A stretch of DNA of 64,000 nucleotides from Niabella aurantiaca DSM 17617. GTDB lineage: Bacteria > Bacteroidota > Bacteroidia > Chitinophagales > Chitinophagaceae. The number at the start of each line of letters is the position of its first letter. The stretch's first letter is position 1. The notes beneath the pieces are model-generated. The model was not told the origin of the DNA, did no database searches, and saw only the letters and a program-made list of their open reading frames with translations. The stretch lies in the NCBI RefSeq assembly GCF_000374125.1, contig NZ_KB893645.1:297131-361130 (forward strand), read 5' to 3'. The translations under genes were made by a program, and so were the position numbers. Positions 34,341 to 42,126 of the stretch are shown piece after piece.

Positions 34341-34367
34341 AAAAGTGTGATTTATATCATACTTTTG
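34341..34367 (+). promoter_or_regulatory. FNR-type operator overlapping a -7 box
   Basis: AAAAGTGTGA / TCATACTTTT around TTTATA: ten-base half sites that match each other at nine positions. The right half overlaps TACTTTTG (34360-34367), a perfect -7 box lying 4 bases before the ATG at 34372. A regulator bound here would cover the promoter, so repression is the simplest reading. Confidence 0.7.
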
Positions 34368-34371
34368 CAAA

Positions 34372-34797
34372 ATGGAAACAAAAAATTACAACAGTCACAT
34401 TTATAGACCGCTGATGGCAGGTTTGTTTGCGGGCTATATTGCCACCGTATTTAATCTTATTTATGACGTGCTGTTCCGGCAGTCCACCACATTCCCGCTG
34501 CATGAGCTGGTGAATGTATCAACCATTATTTTTGCTACCCTCTTTGCGCTTCCGCTGGCAGGGATCGTGTTTGCGGCAATTGACCGGTGCTTTAAAAAAG
34601 GCGACCGGATCTACATCGTACTCTCTGCTTTATTTACCGCGCTTTGTATTTATGGTACCTTACAGGTGCAGCGGTCGCCCGACCCTGCTGTCACCACCCA
34701 GTTTCAACATCTTCTGCTGGGCATTGTGGTCATTTCCGGCGTATTTGCTACCATCGCCGTTCCCTGGCTGGTAAAGCATCAGGATATTTATATGTAG
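34372..34797 (+). CDS. Small four-helix membrane protein, probable target of the FNR-like regulator
   Basis: 141 residues with four hydrophobic segments (LMAGLFAGYIATVFNLIYDVLF, VSTIIFATLFALPLAGIVFAAI, IYIVLSALFTALCIYG, LLLGIVVISGVFATIAVPWLV, each quoted only to mark the helices) and short polar loops. No catalytic motif and no family I can name. Its start is fixed by the -7 box and operator immediately upstream. A function in redox, NO or low-oxygen response is suggested only by that operator and the neighbouring regulator. Confidence 0.72.
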   Translation: METKNYNSHIYRPLMAGLFAGYIATVFNLIYDVLFRQSTTFPLHELVNVSTIIFATLFALPLAGIVFAAIDRCFKKGDRIYIVLSALFTALCIYGTLQVQRSPDPAVTTQFQHLLLGIVVISGVFATIAVPWLVKHQDIYM

Positions 34798-34811
34798 TGG
34801 CTGTGTTGAGC

Positions 34812-35025
34812 AGGATTGAGGATTTAGAGTTGAGAATTGAGCTTTCAGCGATCAGCCATCAGGTTTGGAGGAAACTGCCGCGTCCGCTGCTCCTTTGCAT
34901 CGCTGCGGAAAATGGGGATCTTGTTTGGTCACCGGAACCGAAGATGAATGATCTTGTTAGCCTTCCGTCTTTAACTACCAGCAATCAGCCAGGCGCTGCG
35001 TTCCTTTGCATCTTTGCGGGAAACC
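34812..35025. repeat. Intergenic phrase repeats
   Basis: GATTGAGGATTTAGAGTTGAGAATTGAG (34811-34838, the TTGAGAATTGAG family, given in parts: GATTGAGGATTTAG, AGTTGAGAATTGAG), CGATCAGCCATCAGG, then two copies of a third family: GCTGCTCCTTTGCATCGCTGCGG (near 34886) and GCTGCGTTCCTTTGCATC with TTTGCGGG (near 34994). No gene is visible in 34798-35055. Confidence 0.55.
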
Positions 35026-35055
35026 GGCTCGCTCATTTGAAACAATGAATACGGA

Positions 35056-36366
35056 TCAGTAATGCGCAAAGTCTGCTTCGTATTTCCCTTTGATCCGCTC
35101 CATGGGTGGGTTGTAATACCCGTATTTTAAATTGGGGAATTCTTCCCGGATCAGCTCCATCAGCTGTTTTACGCCCATGAACTCGCCGGTTTCGCTTACC
35201 CCGATCTTTCCGAGGTACCAGTCGGGGTCGATGTTAAAATTGCGCCACTGGATCATTTTGAGGTCCGTTTCGCGGATCAGTTTCCGCAGGGCTTCGTATT
35301 CTGCAACGCTGTCCGTCATTCCCGGAAATACAAAATAGTTGATGGAGGTCCAGCCACCAAAACCGTTCACTACTTTCAGGCTCTCCACAATGTCTTCGAA
35401 CTGGTAATTATTGGGGCGGTAGTAGGGCATGTAGACCTCGCTGCGGGCGCTGTTGGTACTTACCCGGATGGAGGTCAGCCCCGCTTCGCAGAGACGCTTC
35501 ACGGCATCCGGCTTCGATCCGTTGGTGTTGATATTGATGCTGCCCTTTGAGGTATGCTTGCGGATTTCGATGATCGCTTTCTCCAGCGTTTCCCACATCA
35601 GCAGGGGCTCACCCTCGCAGCCCTGTCCGAAGCTGATCAGCGGGTAAGGCGCGGTTTCCAGGTGCGGCACGGTAAATTCCACGATCTCTTCGACCGTAGG
35701 CTTGAACTGCAGGCGGTCCTGGGTAGAAACAATGGTCTCTTCGTCCGGCTGCAGGGAGATACATCCCACGCAATTGGCGTTGCACGCAGGCGAGGCGGGC
35801 ACGGGGCATTCCCAGCGGCCGATAAAATAATTTCTTGCGGCGGGGCAATGATAGGTCAGCGCGCAGTTATGCGCAAGGTGGTTTACCAGGCGGTTATGCG
35901 GATAGGCCCTGGTAAGATGTTCCACTCCCGTTGTTACCTTGTCGGCATCAAAGCCGGCACACTCCTGCCGGATGTCCTGTTCTATGCGCACCGCGGGCAC
36001 GTAAAACCGGTTGTGCTGCCACGCAACGGCGGTATAGCAAAACAGCGGAAGGGTGGGGGCTCCGGGCCGGGTTTCATAGGCGGCGATATAAAAACCCGTG
36101 TGCGCAGGCGGAATAAAAGCCGCTACTGCCCAGCCTTTTTCGCATAGCCGCAGTTCGCCGGTGTGAACGTCGATCCCGATCCCTGTGCGTTGGGGCAATT
36201 CGTAAAGTGAGCCCCCTTCCGGCAATTCGATCCATTCCTCCACAGGTACGGGCAGGGCGTCCCATCCGCTGCGGCCCACCGCATACAGGCTGGTATCTTC
36301 AAAAATATTCCCGTTGCCATCAGAGTATAACAGGTAAGGCGATGTTTCTAATTCCCGATTTTTCAT
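35056..36366 (-). CDS. Radical SAM protein with an unknown N-terminal domain
   Basis: 436 residues. The radical SAM cluster motif CNANCVGC (Cys195, 199, 202) binds the iron-sulfur cluster that cleaves S-adenosylmethionine. It is followed by SFGQGCEGEPLL, the GGE-like SAM contact, and SININTNGSKPDAVKRL. Three more cysteines just before it (Cys168, 174, 187 in HNCALTYHCP and RWECP) could bind an extra cluster. The first 165 residues resemble no domain I recognise. The product is unknown. It does not look like a sulfatase-maturing enzyme. An inverted repeat lies 24-54 bases upstream of the start. Confidence 0.8.
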   Translation of the reverse strand: MKNRELETSPYLLYSDGNGNIFEDTSLYAVGRSGWDALPVPVEEWIELPEGGSLYELPQRTGIGIDVHTGELRLCEKGWAVAAFIPPAHTGFYIAAYETRPGAPTLPLFCYTAVAWQHNRFYVPAVRIEQDIRQECAGFDADKVTTGVEHLTRAYPHNRLVNHLAHNCALTYHCPAARNYFIGRWECPVPASPACNANCVGCISLQPDEETIVSTQDRLQFKPTVEEIVEFTVPHLETAPYPLISFGQGCEGEPLLMWETLEKAIIEIRKHTSKGSININTNGSKPDAVKRLCEAGLTSIRVSTNSARSEVYMPYYRPNNYQFEDIVESLKVVNGFGGWTSINYFVFPGMTDSVAEYEALRKLIRETDLKMIQWRNFNIDPDWYLGKIGVSETGEFMGVKQLMELIREEFPNLKYGYYNPPMERIKGKYEADFAHY

Positions 36367-36389
36367 TTCTGATCTGATACTGGATTTCT

Positions 36390-36420
36390 GTTGTATAATC
36401 CTGGATACAGCGTATACAAC
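36390..36420. promoter_or_regulatory. Inverted repeat upstream of the radical SAM gene
   Basis: GTTGTATA (36390-36397) / TATACAAC (36413-36420), perfect arms with a 15-base centre that contains ATCCTGGAT. It could be an operator or an upstream control site; no partner regulator is adjacent. Confidence 0.4.
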
Positions 36421-36445
36421 AATTAATATTCAATAGCCGGCGCTC

Positions 36446-36475
36446 TCACATTTTCAAATCTTCAAATTTTCAACG
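36446..36475. repeat. Phrase repeat that supplies the stop codon of the next minus-strand gene
   Basis: TCACATTTTCAAATCTTC followed by AAATTTTCAACGCTCC. The TTTTCAAA word family runs into the TCA at 36470-36472, which is the TGA stop of the membrane-protein gene. Confidence 0.5.
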
Positions 36476-37135
36476 CTCCATCTGCTTCCTGCAAAAGTCG
36501 TTAAATTCTGCTTCATCCACCTCCTGATCGGCATCTTTTACCAAATGCTGGTATATTTTATTGTTCCGGAGGTCAATGGTCAGGATATCGTCCTTGAGCA
36601 CCAGGTTGCTGATTTCGTCCCAGGCGATCTTTTTTACAGGGTAGGAGGGGTACCGGATCTCCTGTGTGGAAACCGTGATCACCAGCTTCCGGCGTGCTAT
36701 CAGGTAGAGGAACCACAGCGCTACATTAATGACGAATCCCCAGCCCAGCGCATATTGATACCAGCGGAACCCGAGGATCAGCAGGATGATGCCCAGCGAT
36801 TGCAGGGTGTTCTTTTTTCTTAAGCGGTAAATATCCCAGAGGATCAGCAATACGAAGAGTGCAGCACATACCAGGATGCTGATCTTCAGATTGGGGCTGT
36901 TGCGCCGGTAATCCATCAGCAGTTGTCCCAGCAGGTTCAGGAAAATAATGCCATAGGCAAAAACCTGGTAGATAAGCCTGCGTGTGTTGGGAATGACAAA
37001 GTGATACTCCGGGCCTGTTTCTGCGGATGTTACAGCCGGTTTGTTATGTGGTTCCTGATGATTCAATAATGCCTGATTTTGATCCCGCAGAAAATGCGCC
37101 GGATCTATTGATTGCTTCCCGCAAGAATGTTGCAC
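36470..37135 (-). CDS. Membrane protein with a soluble C-terminal domain, unknown function
   Basis: Up to 221 residues from a GTG at 37135. The true start is uncertain, since the first 50 residues are polar, overlap the arginase-type gene by 31 bases, and no later ATG is suitable. Four hydrophobic segments (YQVFAYGIIFLNLLGQLL, ISILVCAALFVLLILW, LGIILLILGFRWYQYALGWGF, VALWFLYLIA) are followed by a C-terminal beta-rich part (ISNLVLKDDILTIDLRNNKIYQHLV) that resembles a PH-like domain. No family is recognised. The stop codon lies in a phrase repeat. Confidence 0.6.
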   Translation of the reverse strand: MQHSCGKQSIDPAHFLRDQNQALLNHQEPHNKPAVTSAETGPEYHFVIPNTRRLIYQVFAYGIIFLNLLGQLLMDYRRNSPNLKISILVCAALFVLLILWDIYRLRKKNTLQSLGIILLILGFRWYQYALGWGFVINVALWFLYLIARRKLVITVSTQEIRYPSYPVKKIAWDEISNLVLKDDILTIDLRNNKIYQHLVKDADQEVDEAEFNDFCRKQMER

Positions 37136-38148
37136 AGCTTATACAGTGCACGTGCGCCTACATTGGCGTTCCAGTCGGTTTCGCCGGTGCCTACTTCCAC
37201 CAGGTCAAACCCGATCAGCTGCCGGCCGCTCTCCACAATTTTTTTGAAGAGGTAAAACATGCGGTCCAGTTCAAATCCGCCGGGAACCGGCGTACCGGTA
37301 TCGGGGCATAGCTTAGGATCCAGTCCGTCGATATCGAAACTGATATGGACCTTTTGCGGCAGCTTGCTGATGATCTCATCGGCGATGTTTTTGAACGTAT
37401 CGCCTTCAAATTGCCGTTCTTTGATCTCCTGGTCAAAATAGGTGATCACCCGGTAGTTGCTGTTCCGGATGTATTCCCATTCATCCTGTCCCAGGTCCCT
37501 GACGCCTACCTGCACAATATTTTTGATCTGCGGGATCTCGTTCAATGCATTGTACATAATGCTGGCATGGGAATACACAAATCCTTCGTAGGCTTTGCGC
37601 AGATCGCAATGCGCATCCACCTGCAGGATCCCGAATTCACCGTGTTTTTCTGCCAGTGCTTTCAATAAGCCCAGCGGCGTACTGTGATCGCCTCCCAGCA
37701 GCCCAACCAGCTTGTTGTTGTCCAGAAGGTTCCTGGCCTGGTCATATACCCAGTTATTGAGGTAGGTTCCGCCTTCGTTCACTTCTTTGATCGTGCGGCA
37801 CATGAACTGGTTCTTACCCAGTTCTTCACCTTTGGAGATATAGTCAATGTACAGTTCTGCCTCCTTGCGCAAAAAATCGCTCTTCAACAACACATTCCTG
37901 TCTGTGGGCAACAGGTAATATCCTCTTTTCCAGGCGTCGGGGAAATCCGGGTCATACAGGTCCACCTGCATGCTGGCCTTTAAGATGGTTTCGGGGGCTC
38001 TTGCCGTCCCGGCTCCATAACTTACGGTTACTTCCCAGGGAACGTTGATGATGATCAGATCGGCATTTTCTTCAGTACTGGGTAGCCCAAAGATGTTGTT
38101 ATTAGGGTTGGCAACACAGTTCTGATCAAAATTTGTTAAGTCCAGCAT
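37105..38148 (-). CDS. Arginase/agmatinase-family ureohydrolase
   Basis: 347 residues from MLDLTNFDQN, with AAGGAG seven bases upstream on the minus strand; the longer frame to 38208 is rejected. Bimetal-site motifs of the family: LLGGDHSTPLGLL (His), QVDAHCDLR (DAHxD) and SFDIDGLDPKLCPDTGTPVPGG (DxD; quoted as SFDIDGLDP). These hydrolyse guanidino compounds to urea, most often agmatine to putrescine or arginine to ornithine. The length and the N-terminal extension are typical of the Bacteroidota agmatinase-like group. The exact substrate is not determined. It overlaps the next gene by 31 bases. Confidence 0.85.
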   Translation of the reverse strand: MLDLTNFDQNCVANPNNNIFGLPSTEENADLIIINVPWEVTVSYGAGTARAPETILKASMQVDLYDPDFPDAWKRGYYLLPTDRNVLLKSDFLRKEAELYIDYISKGEELGKNQFMCRTIKEVNEGGTYLNNWVYDQARNLLDNNKLVGLLGGDHSTPLGLLKALAEKHGEFGILQVDAHCDLRKAYEGFVYSHASIMYNALNEIPQIKNIVQVGVRDLGQDEWEYIRNSNYRVITYFDQEIKERQFEGDTFKNIADEIISKLPQKVHISFDIDGLDPKLCPDTGTPVPGGFELDRMFYLFKKIVESGRQLIGFDLVEVGTGETDWNANVGARALYKLCNILAGSNQ

Positions 38149-38281
38149 TGTTGTCTCCTTTTTTTGGAAGGCGCAAAGGTATGTGCTTTTTACGGCATCA
38201 CACAACAATTAACGTTTGTTTTATATTGAGGTCTGGAGCGTTGGGAACCGAGCAAGGAGATCTTTATACGCAGGTCAATGC

Positions 38282-38318
38282 TCAGATCTCCTATCTGAAA
38301 TCTCCTATCTTATTTCTA
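38282..38318. repeat. Intergenic phrase repeat
   Basis: TCAGATCTCCTATCTGAAATC followed by TCCTATCTTATTTC, a TCTC(C/A) word iterated next to the msrA stop codon. Confidence 0.4.
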
Positions 38319-38322
38319 ACTG

Positions 38323-38976
38323 CTATTTCAGCTTGTCTTTGAATACTTTACGGAATTTGTCCACTTTGGGGCGGATCACCATGGAGCAATAAGGATTTTT
38401 GCCTTCATTATTGTTAAAATATGCCTGGTGGTAATCTTCGGCGGGATAAAACACACTGAATGGTTTTATTTCTGTAACGATCGGGTTGTCAAAAGCCCCG
38501 CTTTGATCCAGTGCTGTTTTATAATGCGCTGCCTTTTCCCTCTGGGCGGTATTGTGGTAATAGATCCCGCTGCGGTACTGCGTGCCAACGTCCGCGCCCT
38601 GCCGGTTCAGCGTGGTGGGGTCGTGGGTTTTCCAGAAAATCTCCAGCAGCTCGTCGAAAGAAATGACCGAGGGGTCATAAACGATCTGCAGGGCTTCTGC
38701 ATGACCGGTATTGCCGGTGCATACTTCCTTATAGGTCGGGTTTTTTGTATGGCCGTCTGTATAGCCGCTGGTAACGGATGAAACGCCTTTGACATCCTGG
38801 AAAATCGCTTCTGTGCACCAGAAGCACCCGTTTGCAAAGGTAGCTGTGTCTGTTTGTTGGGTCATTGTAGAAGATTTTGCTGCCGGCCCTGTAAAAACCA
38901 CGGGCTCCTTTTTTTTCTGCGCACAGGCTGTTGCCGCCAGCGCGGTCAATAATAATATGGGAATGATTGTTTTCAA
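38323..38976 (-). CDS. msrA: Peptide methionine sulfoxide reductase MsrA, exported form
   Basis: 217 residues. A signal peptide with lipobox-like ATAC (Cys18) shows that the enzyme is exported, probably as a lipoprotein. The catalytic motif is NGCFWCTEAIF, followed by GYTDGHTKNPTYKEVCTGNTGHAEALQI (quoted as GHTKNPTYKEVC and GHAEALQI) and the RSGIYYHNTAQ and EDYHQAYF regions. It reduces the S form of methionine sulfoxide in oxidised envelope proteins, using thioredoxin-like donors. No MsrB is linked. The stop lies next to a phrase repeat. Confidence 0.94.
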   Translation of the reverse strand: MKTIIPILLLTALAATACAQKKKEPVVFTGPAAKSSTMTQQTDTATFANGCFWCTEAIFQDVKGVSSVTSGYTDGHTKNPTYKEVCTGNTGHAEALQIVYDPSVISFDELLEIFWKTHDPTTLNRQGADVGTQYRSGIYYHNTAQREKAAHYKTALDQSGAFDNPIVTEIKPFSVFYPAEDYHQAYFNNNEGKNPYCSMVIRPKVDKFRKVFKDKLK

Positions 38977-39150
38977 GTAGAGATAGTTTATTTACACGCT
39001 GTAAATTACAAATTCAGGTGGTAAAATACAATGTAATAACACGGAAAGGCGGGAGAAAGTTTAATGGGGAGCATTCCAAATTGCCGCAGTCATGCTGAGT
39101 TTTCCATTTGTGAACACAAAATCAATGGCGCAATGACAAGCCTGCTTTGG

Positions 39151-39215
39151 GTCATCCTGAACCATGCATTGATGCCGAATAGATGCTGAAACAAGTTCAG
39201 GGAGACCTTGCATTT
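39151..39215. repeat. Degenerate copy of a palindromic intergenic element
   Basis: GTCATCCTGAACC, a short centre, then AGATGCTGAAACAAGTTCAGGG. This is one arm-pair of the widespread Bacteroidota GTCATTCTGA...AAACAAGTTCAG element also seen near 54513 and 57645. The surrounding gap 38977-39399 contains no gene. TATCTTTG at 39365-39372 may be the -7 box of mutS2. Confidence 0.55.
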
Positions 39216-39399
39216 ATTTGAAGGGCGACAATTTGGAATGCAACTGGTTTAATCTTCATGCGAGACTGAAAGTTACGCTGAGTGGTTATAATTATGTGCG
39301 ACTGCAAGCCGTGTACAGCGGCATTTTTGTTTTTTGGAATTTAGTATTTAGTATTTCCTCTTCGTATCTTTGCAGGCTTGAAAATCGGAATGCACATTT

Positions 39400-41505
39400 A
39401 TGAAATTATACCCGGAATCGGCGTACATACAATTAGAGTTTGATAAGATCAGGGAACTGCTGGCAAAGCATTGTGAAACGGACTATGCGCAGCGTAAGGC
39501 AGCGGAACTGCGCATTCACACCCATAAGCGGTTTATTGATGAGGAGCTGAAGCAGTCGCACGAGTTTAAACAGCTGCTGCAGAACGCGGTCTATTTTCCC
39601 AATGACTATATCCTGAACCTGGCAAAAGAGCTGAAGCTGCTAGCCATTCCCGGTGCGCTGCTTACGGGGGAGCAGCTGCTGCAGATCCGGAAACTGGCGG
39701 AGAGCATTGAAAAGATCTTCCGCTGGTTTGATGCAGAACGCAAAGAAGCCTATGAATGCCTGTACCGGGTAATAAAGGATACGTACTATGAAAAGGCCAT
39801 CATCAGCCTGATCGACGAAGTGGTGGATGAGATCGGCCAGGTAAAGGACAGCGCATCGCCTGCCTTAAAGGACATCCGGATCAGCCTGTACCGAAAACGC
39901 ATAGAGCTCCGGCGTATTTTTGACAGGATCGTTGCAAAGCTCAACAAGCAGGGCTACCTGGCGGAGATCGAGGAAAGCTTTATGAACGGCCGCCGTGTGA
40001 TCGCGGTATTTGCCGAGCAGAAGCGGGCAGTTAAGGGCATCCTTCATGGCGAAAGCGACAGCCGAAAAACAGCCTTTATTGAGCCGGAGGAGACCATGCA
40101 CCTCAATAACGAGGTGACCGACCTGGAGCATGAAGAACGAAAAGAGGTTGACCGGATTCTGCGGCAGCTTACCGCAACCTTATCCACCCATGCCCCCCTG
40201 CTGAACACATGGCATACGGTATTGGGGGAATATGATTTTATACGGGCCAAGGCAAAATTTGCGGGCGACATCAACGGTGAATTCCCCGTGGTGGCAGACA
40301 AGGCGCAGGTACACCTGGTAAATGCCTACCACCCCTTATTGTACTTATATAACAAACGCTCCGGTAAGCAAACCTTCCCGGTATCCATTGCCCTGGATGA
40401 AAGCCGGCGGATACTGGTGGTGAGCGGACCGAACGCCGGCGGAAAGACCGTTACCATGAAAACGGTGGGACTGCTGCAGATGATGGTGCAAAGCGGATTG
40501 CTGGTGCCGGTGCATCCCAACAGTGAGTTTGGAGTATTTAAACAGCTGATGATCCATATCGGGGACACCCAAAGCCTGGAGTTTGAGCTCAGTACCTACA
40601 GCAGCCACCTGATCCATATGAAATATTTTATGGAACATGCCAATGGGAAAACGCTGTTCTTTATTGATGAGCTGGGAAGCGGCAGTGATCCCAACCTGGG
40701 CGGGGCTTTTGCGGAAGTGATCCTGCTGGAGCTGCTGAAGAAGCATTCCTACGGTATTGTAACCACCCATTACCTCAACCTGAAAGTGATGGCAGGGAAA
40801 ACGCACGGTATTGTAAACGGTGCTATGGCCTTTGACGAAAAGAACCTGTTGCCGATGTTTCGGCTGGTAGTTGGACGGCCGGGAAGCTCTTATACCTTTT
40901 CGATCGCAGAGCGGATCGGTTTGGATAAACGCCTGATCAACCAGGCCCGGCAGATGGTGGACGATGACCAGTACCGGCTGGATAAACTGCTGAACAAAAC
41001 GGAGCAGAACCTGCGCGACCTGACGAAGAAGGACCAGGAGCTGGAGCGGCTGATCAAAGAGAATGAACGCCTGAAAAAGGAAATGGAACGGGTGATGGAT
41101 AAGGAAAAACACCGCCAGCAGATGAACCTGCTGCGGGAGCAGAATAAAATATCCGAGGAACGGATCGCCTACCTCAAGGATACGGAACGCAAGCTCAAAC
41201 AGATCACGGTCGAATGGAAGAAGGAGGAGGACAAGCAAAAGCTGATCAAACAGATCCATGCGCTTCTTTTTAATAAGAATGAAAAGAAGGCGGCCGGCAA
41301 GATCCAGAAAAAGCTCGAATCCAAATACCAGGAGGTTGGCGGAGAAATAAAAGTGGGAGATAAGGTAAAGATGAAACGGAATCACCAGGTGGGCGAAGTG
41401 CTCGAGATCAAAAGCAAACGGGCGGTGGTAAAGATCGGGCTGCTGCCCATGCAGGTGGAGCTGGCGGACCTGGTAGTGGTGAAGGAGAAGGAGGCGAAGG
41501 TTTAG
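39400..41505 (+). CDS. mutS2: MutS2-family protein lacking the Smr nuclease domain
   Basis: 701 residues. The central MutS ATPase has Walker A GPNAGGKTVTMKT, the ST-like motif, Walker B FFIDELGSGSDP and the TTHYLNLK switch. An N-terminal helical core (residues 1-300) and a long coiled coil (about 520-640) follow the MutS2 plan. The C-terminal KOW-like segment (VGDKVKMKRNHQVGEVLEI) is present, but the Smr domain that completes MutS2 of B. subtilis (about 785 residues) is missing. MutS2 acts in recombination control or ribosome rescue rather than mismatch repair. Start ATG at 39400. Confidence 0.9.
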   Translation: MKLYPESAYIQLEFDKIRELLAKHCETDYAQRKAAELRIHTHKRFIDEELKQSHEFKQLLQNAVYFPNDYILNLAKELKLLAIPGALLTGEQLLQIRKLAESIEKIFRWFDAERKEAYECLYRVIKDTYYEKAIISLIDEVVDEIGQVKDSASPALKDIRISLYRKRIELRRIFDRIVAKLNKQGYLAEIEESFMNGRRVIAVFAEQKRAVKGILHGESDSRKTAFIEPEETMHLNNEVTDLEHEERKEVDRILRQLTATLSTHAPLLNTWHTVLGEYDFIRAKAKFAGDINGEFPVVADKAQVHLVNAYHPLLYLYNKRSGKQTFPVSIALDESRRILVVSGPNAGGKTVTMKTVGLLQMMVQSGLLVPVHPNSEFGVFKQLMIHIGDTQSLEFELSTYSSHLIHMKYFMEHANGKTLFFIDELGSGSDPNLGGAFAEVILLELLKKHSYGIVTTHYLNLKVMAGKTHGIVNGAMAFDEKNLLPMFRLVVGRPGSSYTFSIAERIGLDKRLINQARQMVDDDQYRLDKLLNKTEQNLRDLTKKDQELERLIKENERLKKEMERVMDKEKHRQQMNLLREQNKISEERIAYLKDTERKLKQITVEWKKEEDKQKLIKQIHALLFNKNEKKAAGKIQKKLESKYQEVGGEIKVGDKVKMKRNHQVGEVLEIKSKRAVVKIGLLPMQVELADLVVVKEKEAKV

Positions 41506-41550
41506 GCGGAAGTCAGCAATTTGATATTTGCAATGTGAAGCCTGCGGCCA

Positions 41551-41591
41551 CCTTGCACCGGCCTGCTGCAAGGCAAGATGCAAGAGGACCT
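41551..41591. repeat. Hairpin-type repeat, copy 1
   Basis: Begins CCTTGCACCGGCCTGC and continues TGCAAGGCAAGATGCAAGAG. CCTTGC and GCAAGG form a hairpin. A similar sequence lies at 42054-42096, on the other side of the truncated SRPBCC gene. Confidence 0.5.
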
Positions 41592-41720
41592 GTGTGAAGC
41601 GGAATTTTTGTAATTAAGAAATTGTAATTAGAAATTTTAATTACAAAATAGATAGTACAAAAAATGCGGCCTGCGTCCGACACCGGCAATGACCGATGAT
41701 ATCATAAATTGCTCTAATCA

Positions 41721-41984
41721 ATGCAACTGAAGACCTACAGGAAATTTAATGCTACCCCGGCTCAGTTATGGCCACTGCTGTTTCATTCAAGAATGGACGA
41801 CCGGAAGCCCTGCTATTTTCTTTTTGGACTTCCCAAGCCGGTTGAATGCCGGTTGGCCGGTAATGGTGAGGGCGTTGGTGCTACCCGGGAATGCATTTCC
41901 GATAAAGGAGTGATCCGGCAGACGATCCTGGAATGGGTGCCGGAACAAAAGCTCCGGTTTGAGCTGCGCGAAACCAGTATTTAA
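41721..41984 (+). pseudogene. Truncated SRPBCC/START-like protein gene
   Basis: 87 codons. The first 80 residues follow the SRPBCC fold (helix-grip) pattern: FNATPAQLWPLLFHSRMDDRKP, a long beta region with GEGVGATRECISDKG, then LEWVPEQKLRFEL. Members of this family are about 140-160 residues with a long C-terminal helix; here a stop follows ETSI and no continuation is seen in the other frames. It is therefore a remnant rather than a working gene. It lies between two similar hairpin repeats. It could be a short functional homologue, but that is less likely. Confidence 0.55.
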
Positions 41985-42053
41985 TAACTGGAAGCGGATC
42001 GCAAAAGAAACGCTTCCGGAAGAGGCCTGAAAGGCAGCTGCTTACATTTCCAC

Positions 42054-42096
42054 ACCTTGCGCAGGTCTGCAGCAAGACAATGTGCAGGAGCGAACC
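42054..42096. repeat. Hairpin-type repeat, copy 2
   Basis: CCTTGCGCAGGTCTGC followed by AGCAAGACAATGTGCAGGAG. It agrees with copy 1 at roughly 30 of 38 aligned bases. Again CCTTGC and GCAAG can pair. Confidence 0.5.
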
Positions 42097-42126
42097 GGTG
42101 CAGTTCCGTTACTCCAGGCATCCTTT

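Noticed and set aside
35056..36366. The radical SAM protein as maturase for the two sulfatases
   Set aside because: It lacks the C-terminal SPASM-type cysteine cluster of anaerobic sulfatase-maturing enzymes and lies more than 20 kb from the sulfatases.
40345..41583. A 412-codon minus-strand open frame opposite mutS2
   Set aside because: Composition is dominated by Leu, His and Phe repeats that mirror the Lys/Glu-rich coiled coil of mutS2; no domain.
41605..41650. AT-rich inverted sequence TTTTGTAATTAA...TTAATTACAAAA after mutS2
   Set aside because: Too AT-rich to be a convincing terminator or operator; probably another drifting phrase repeat.
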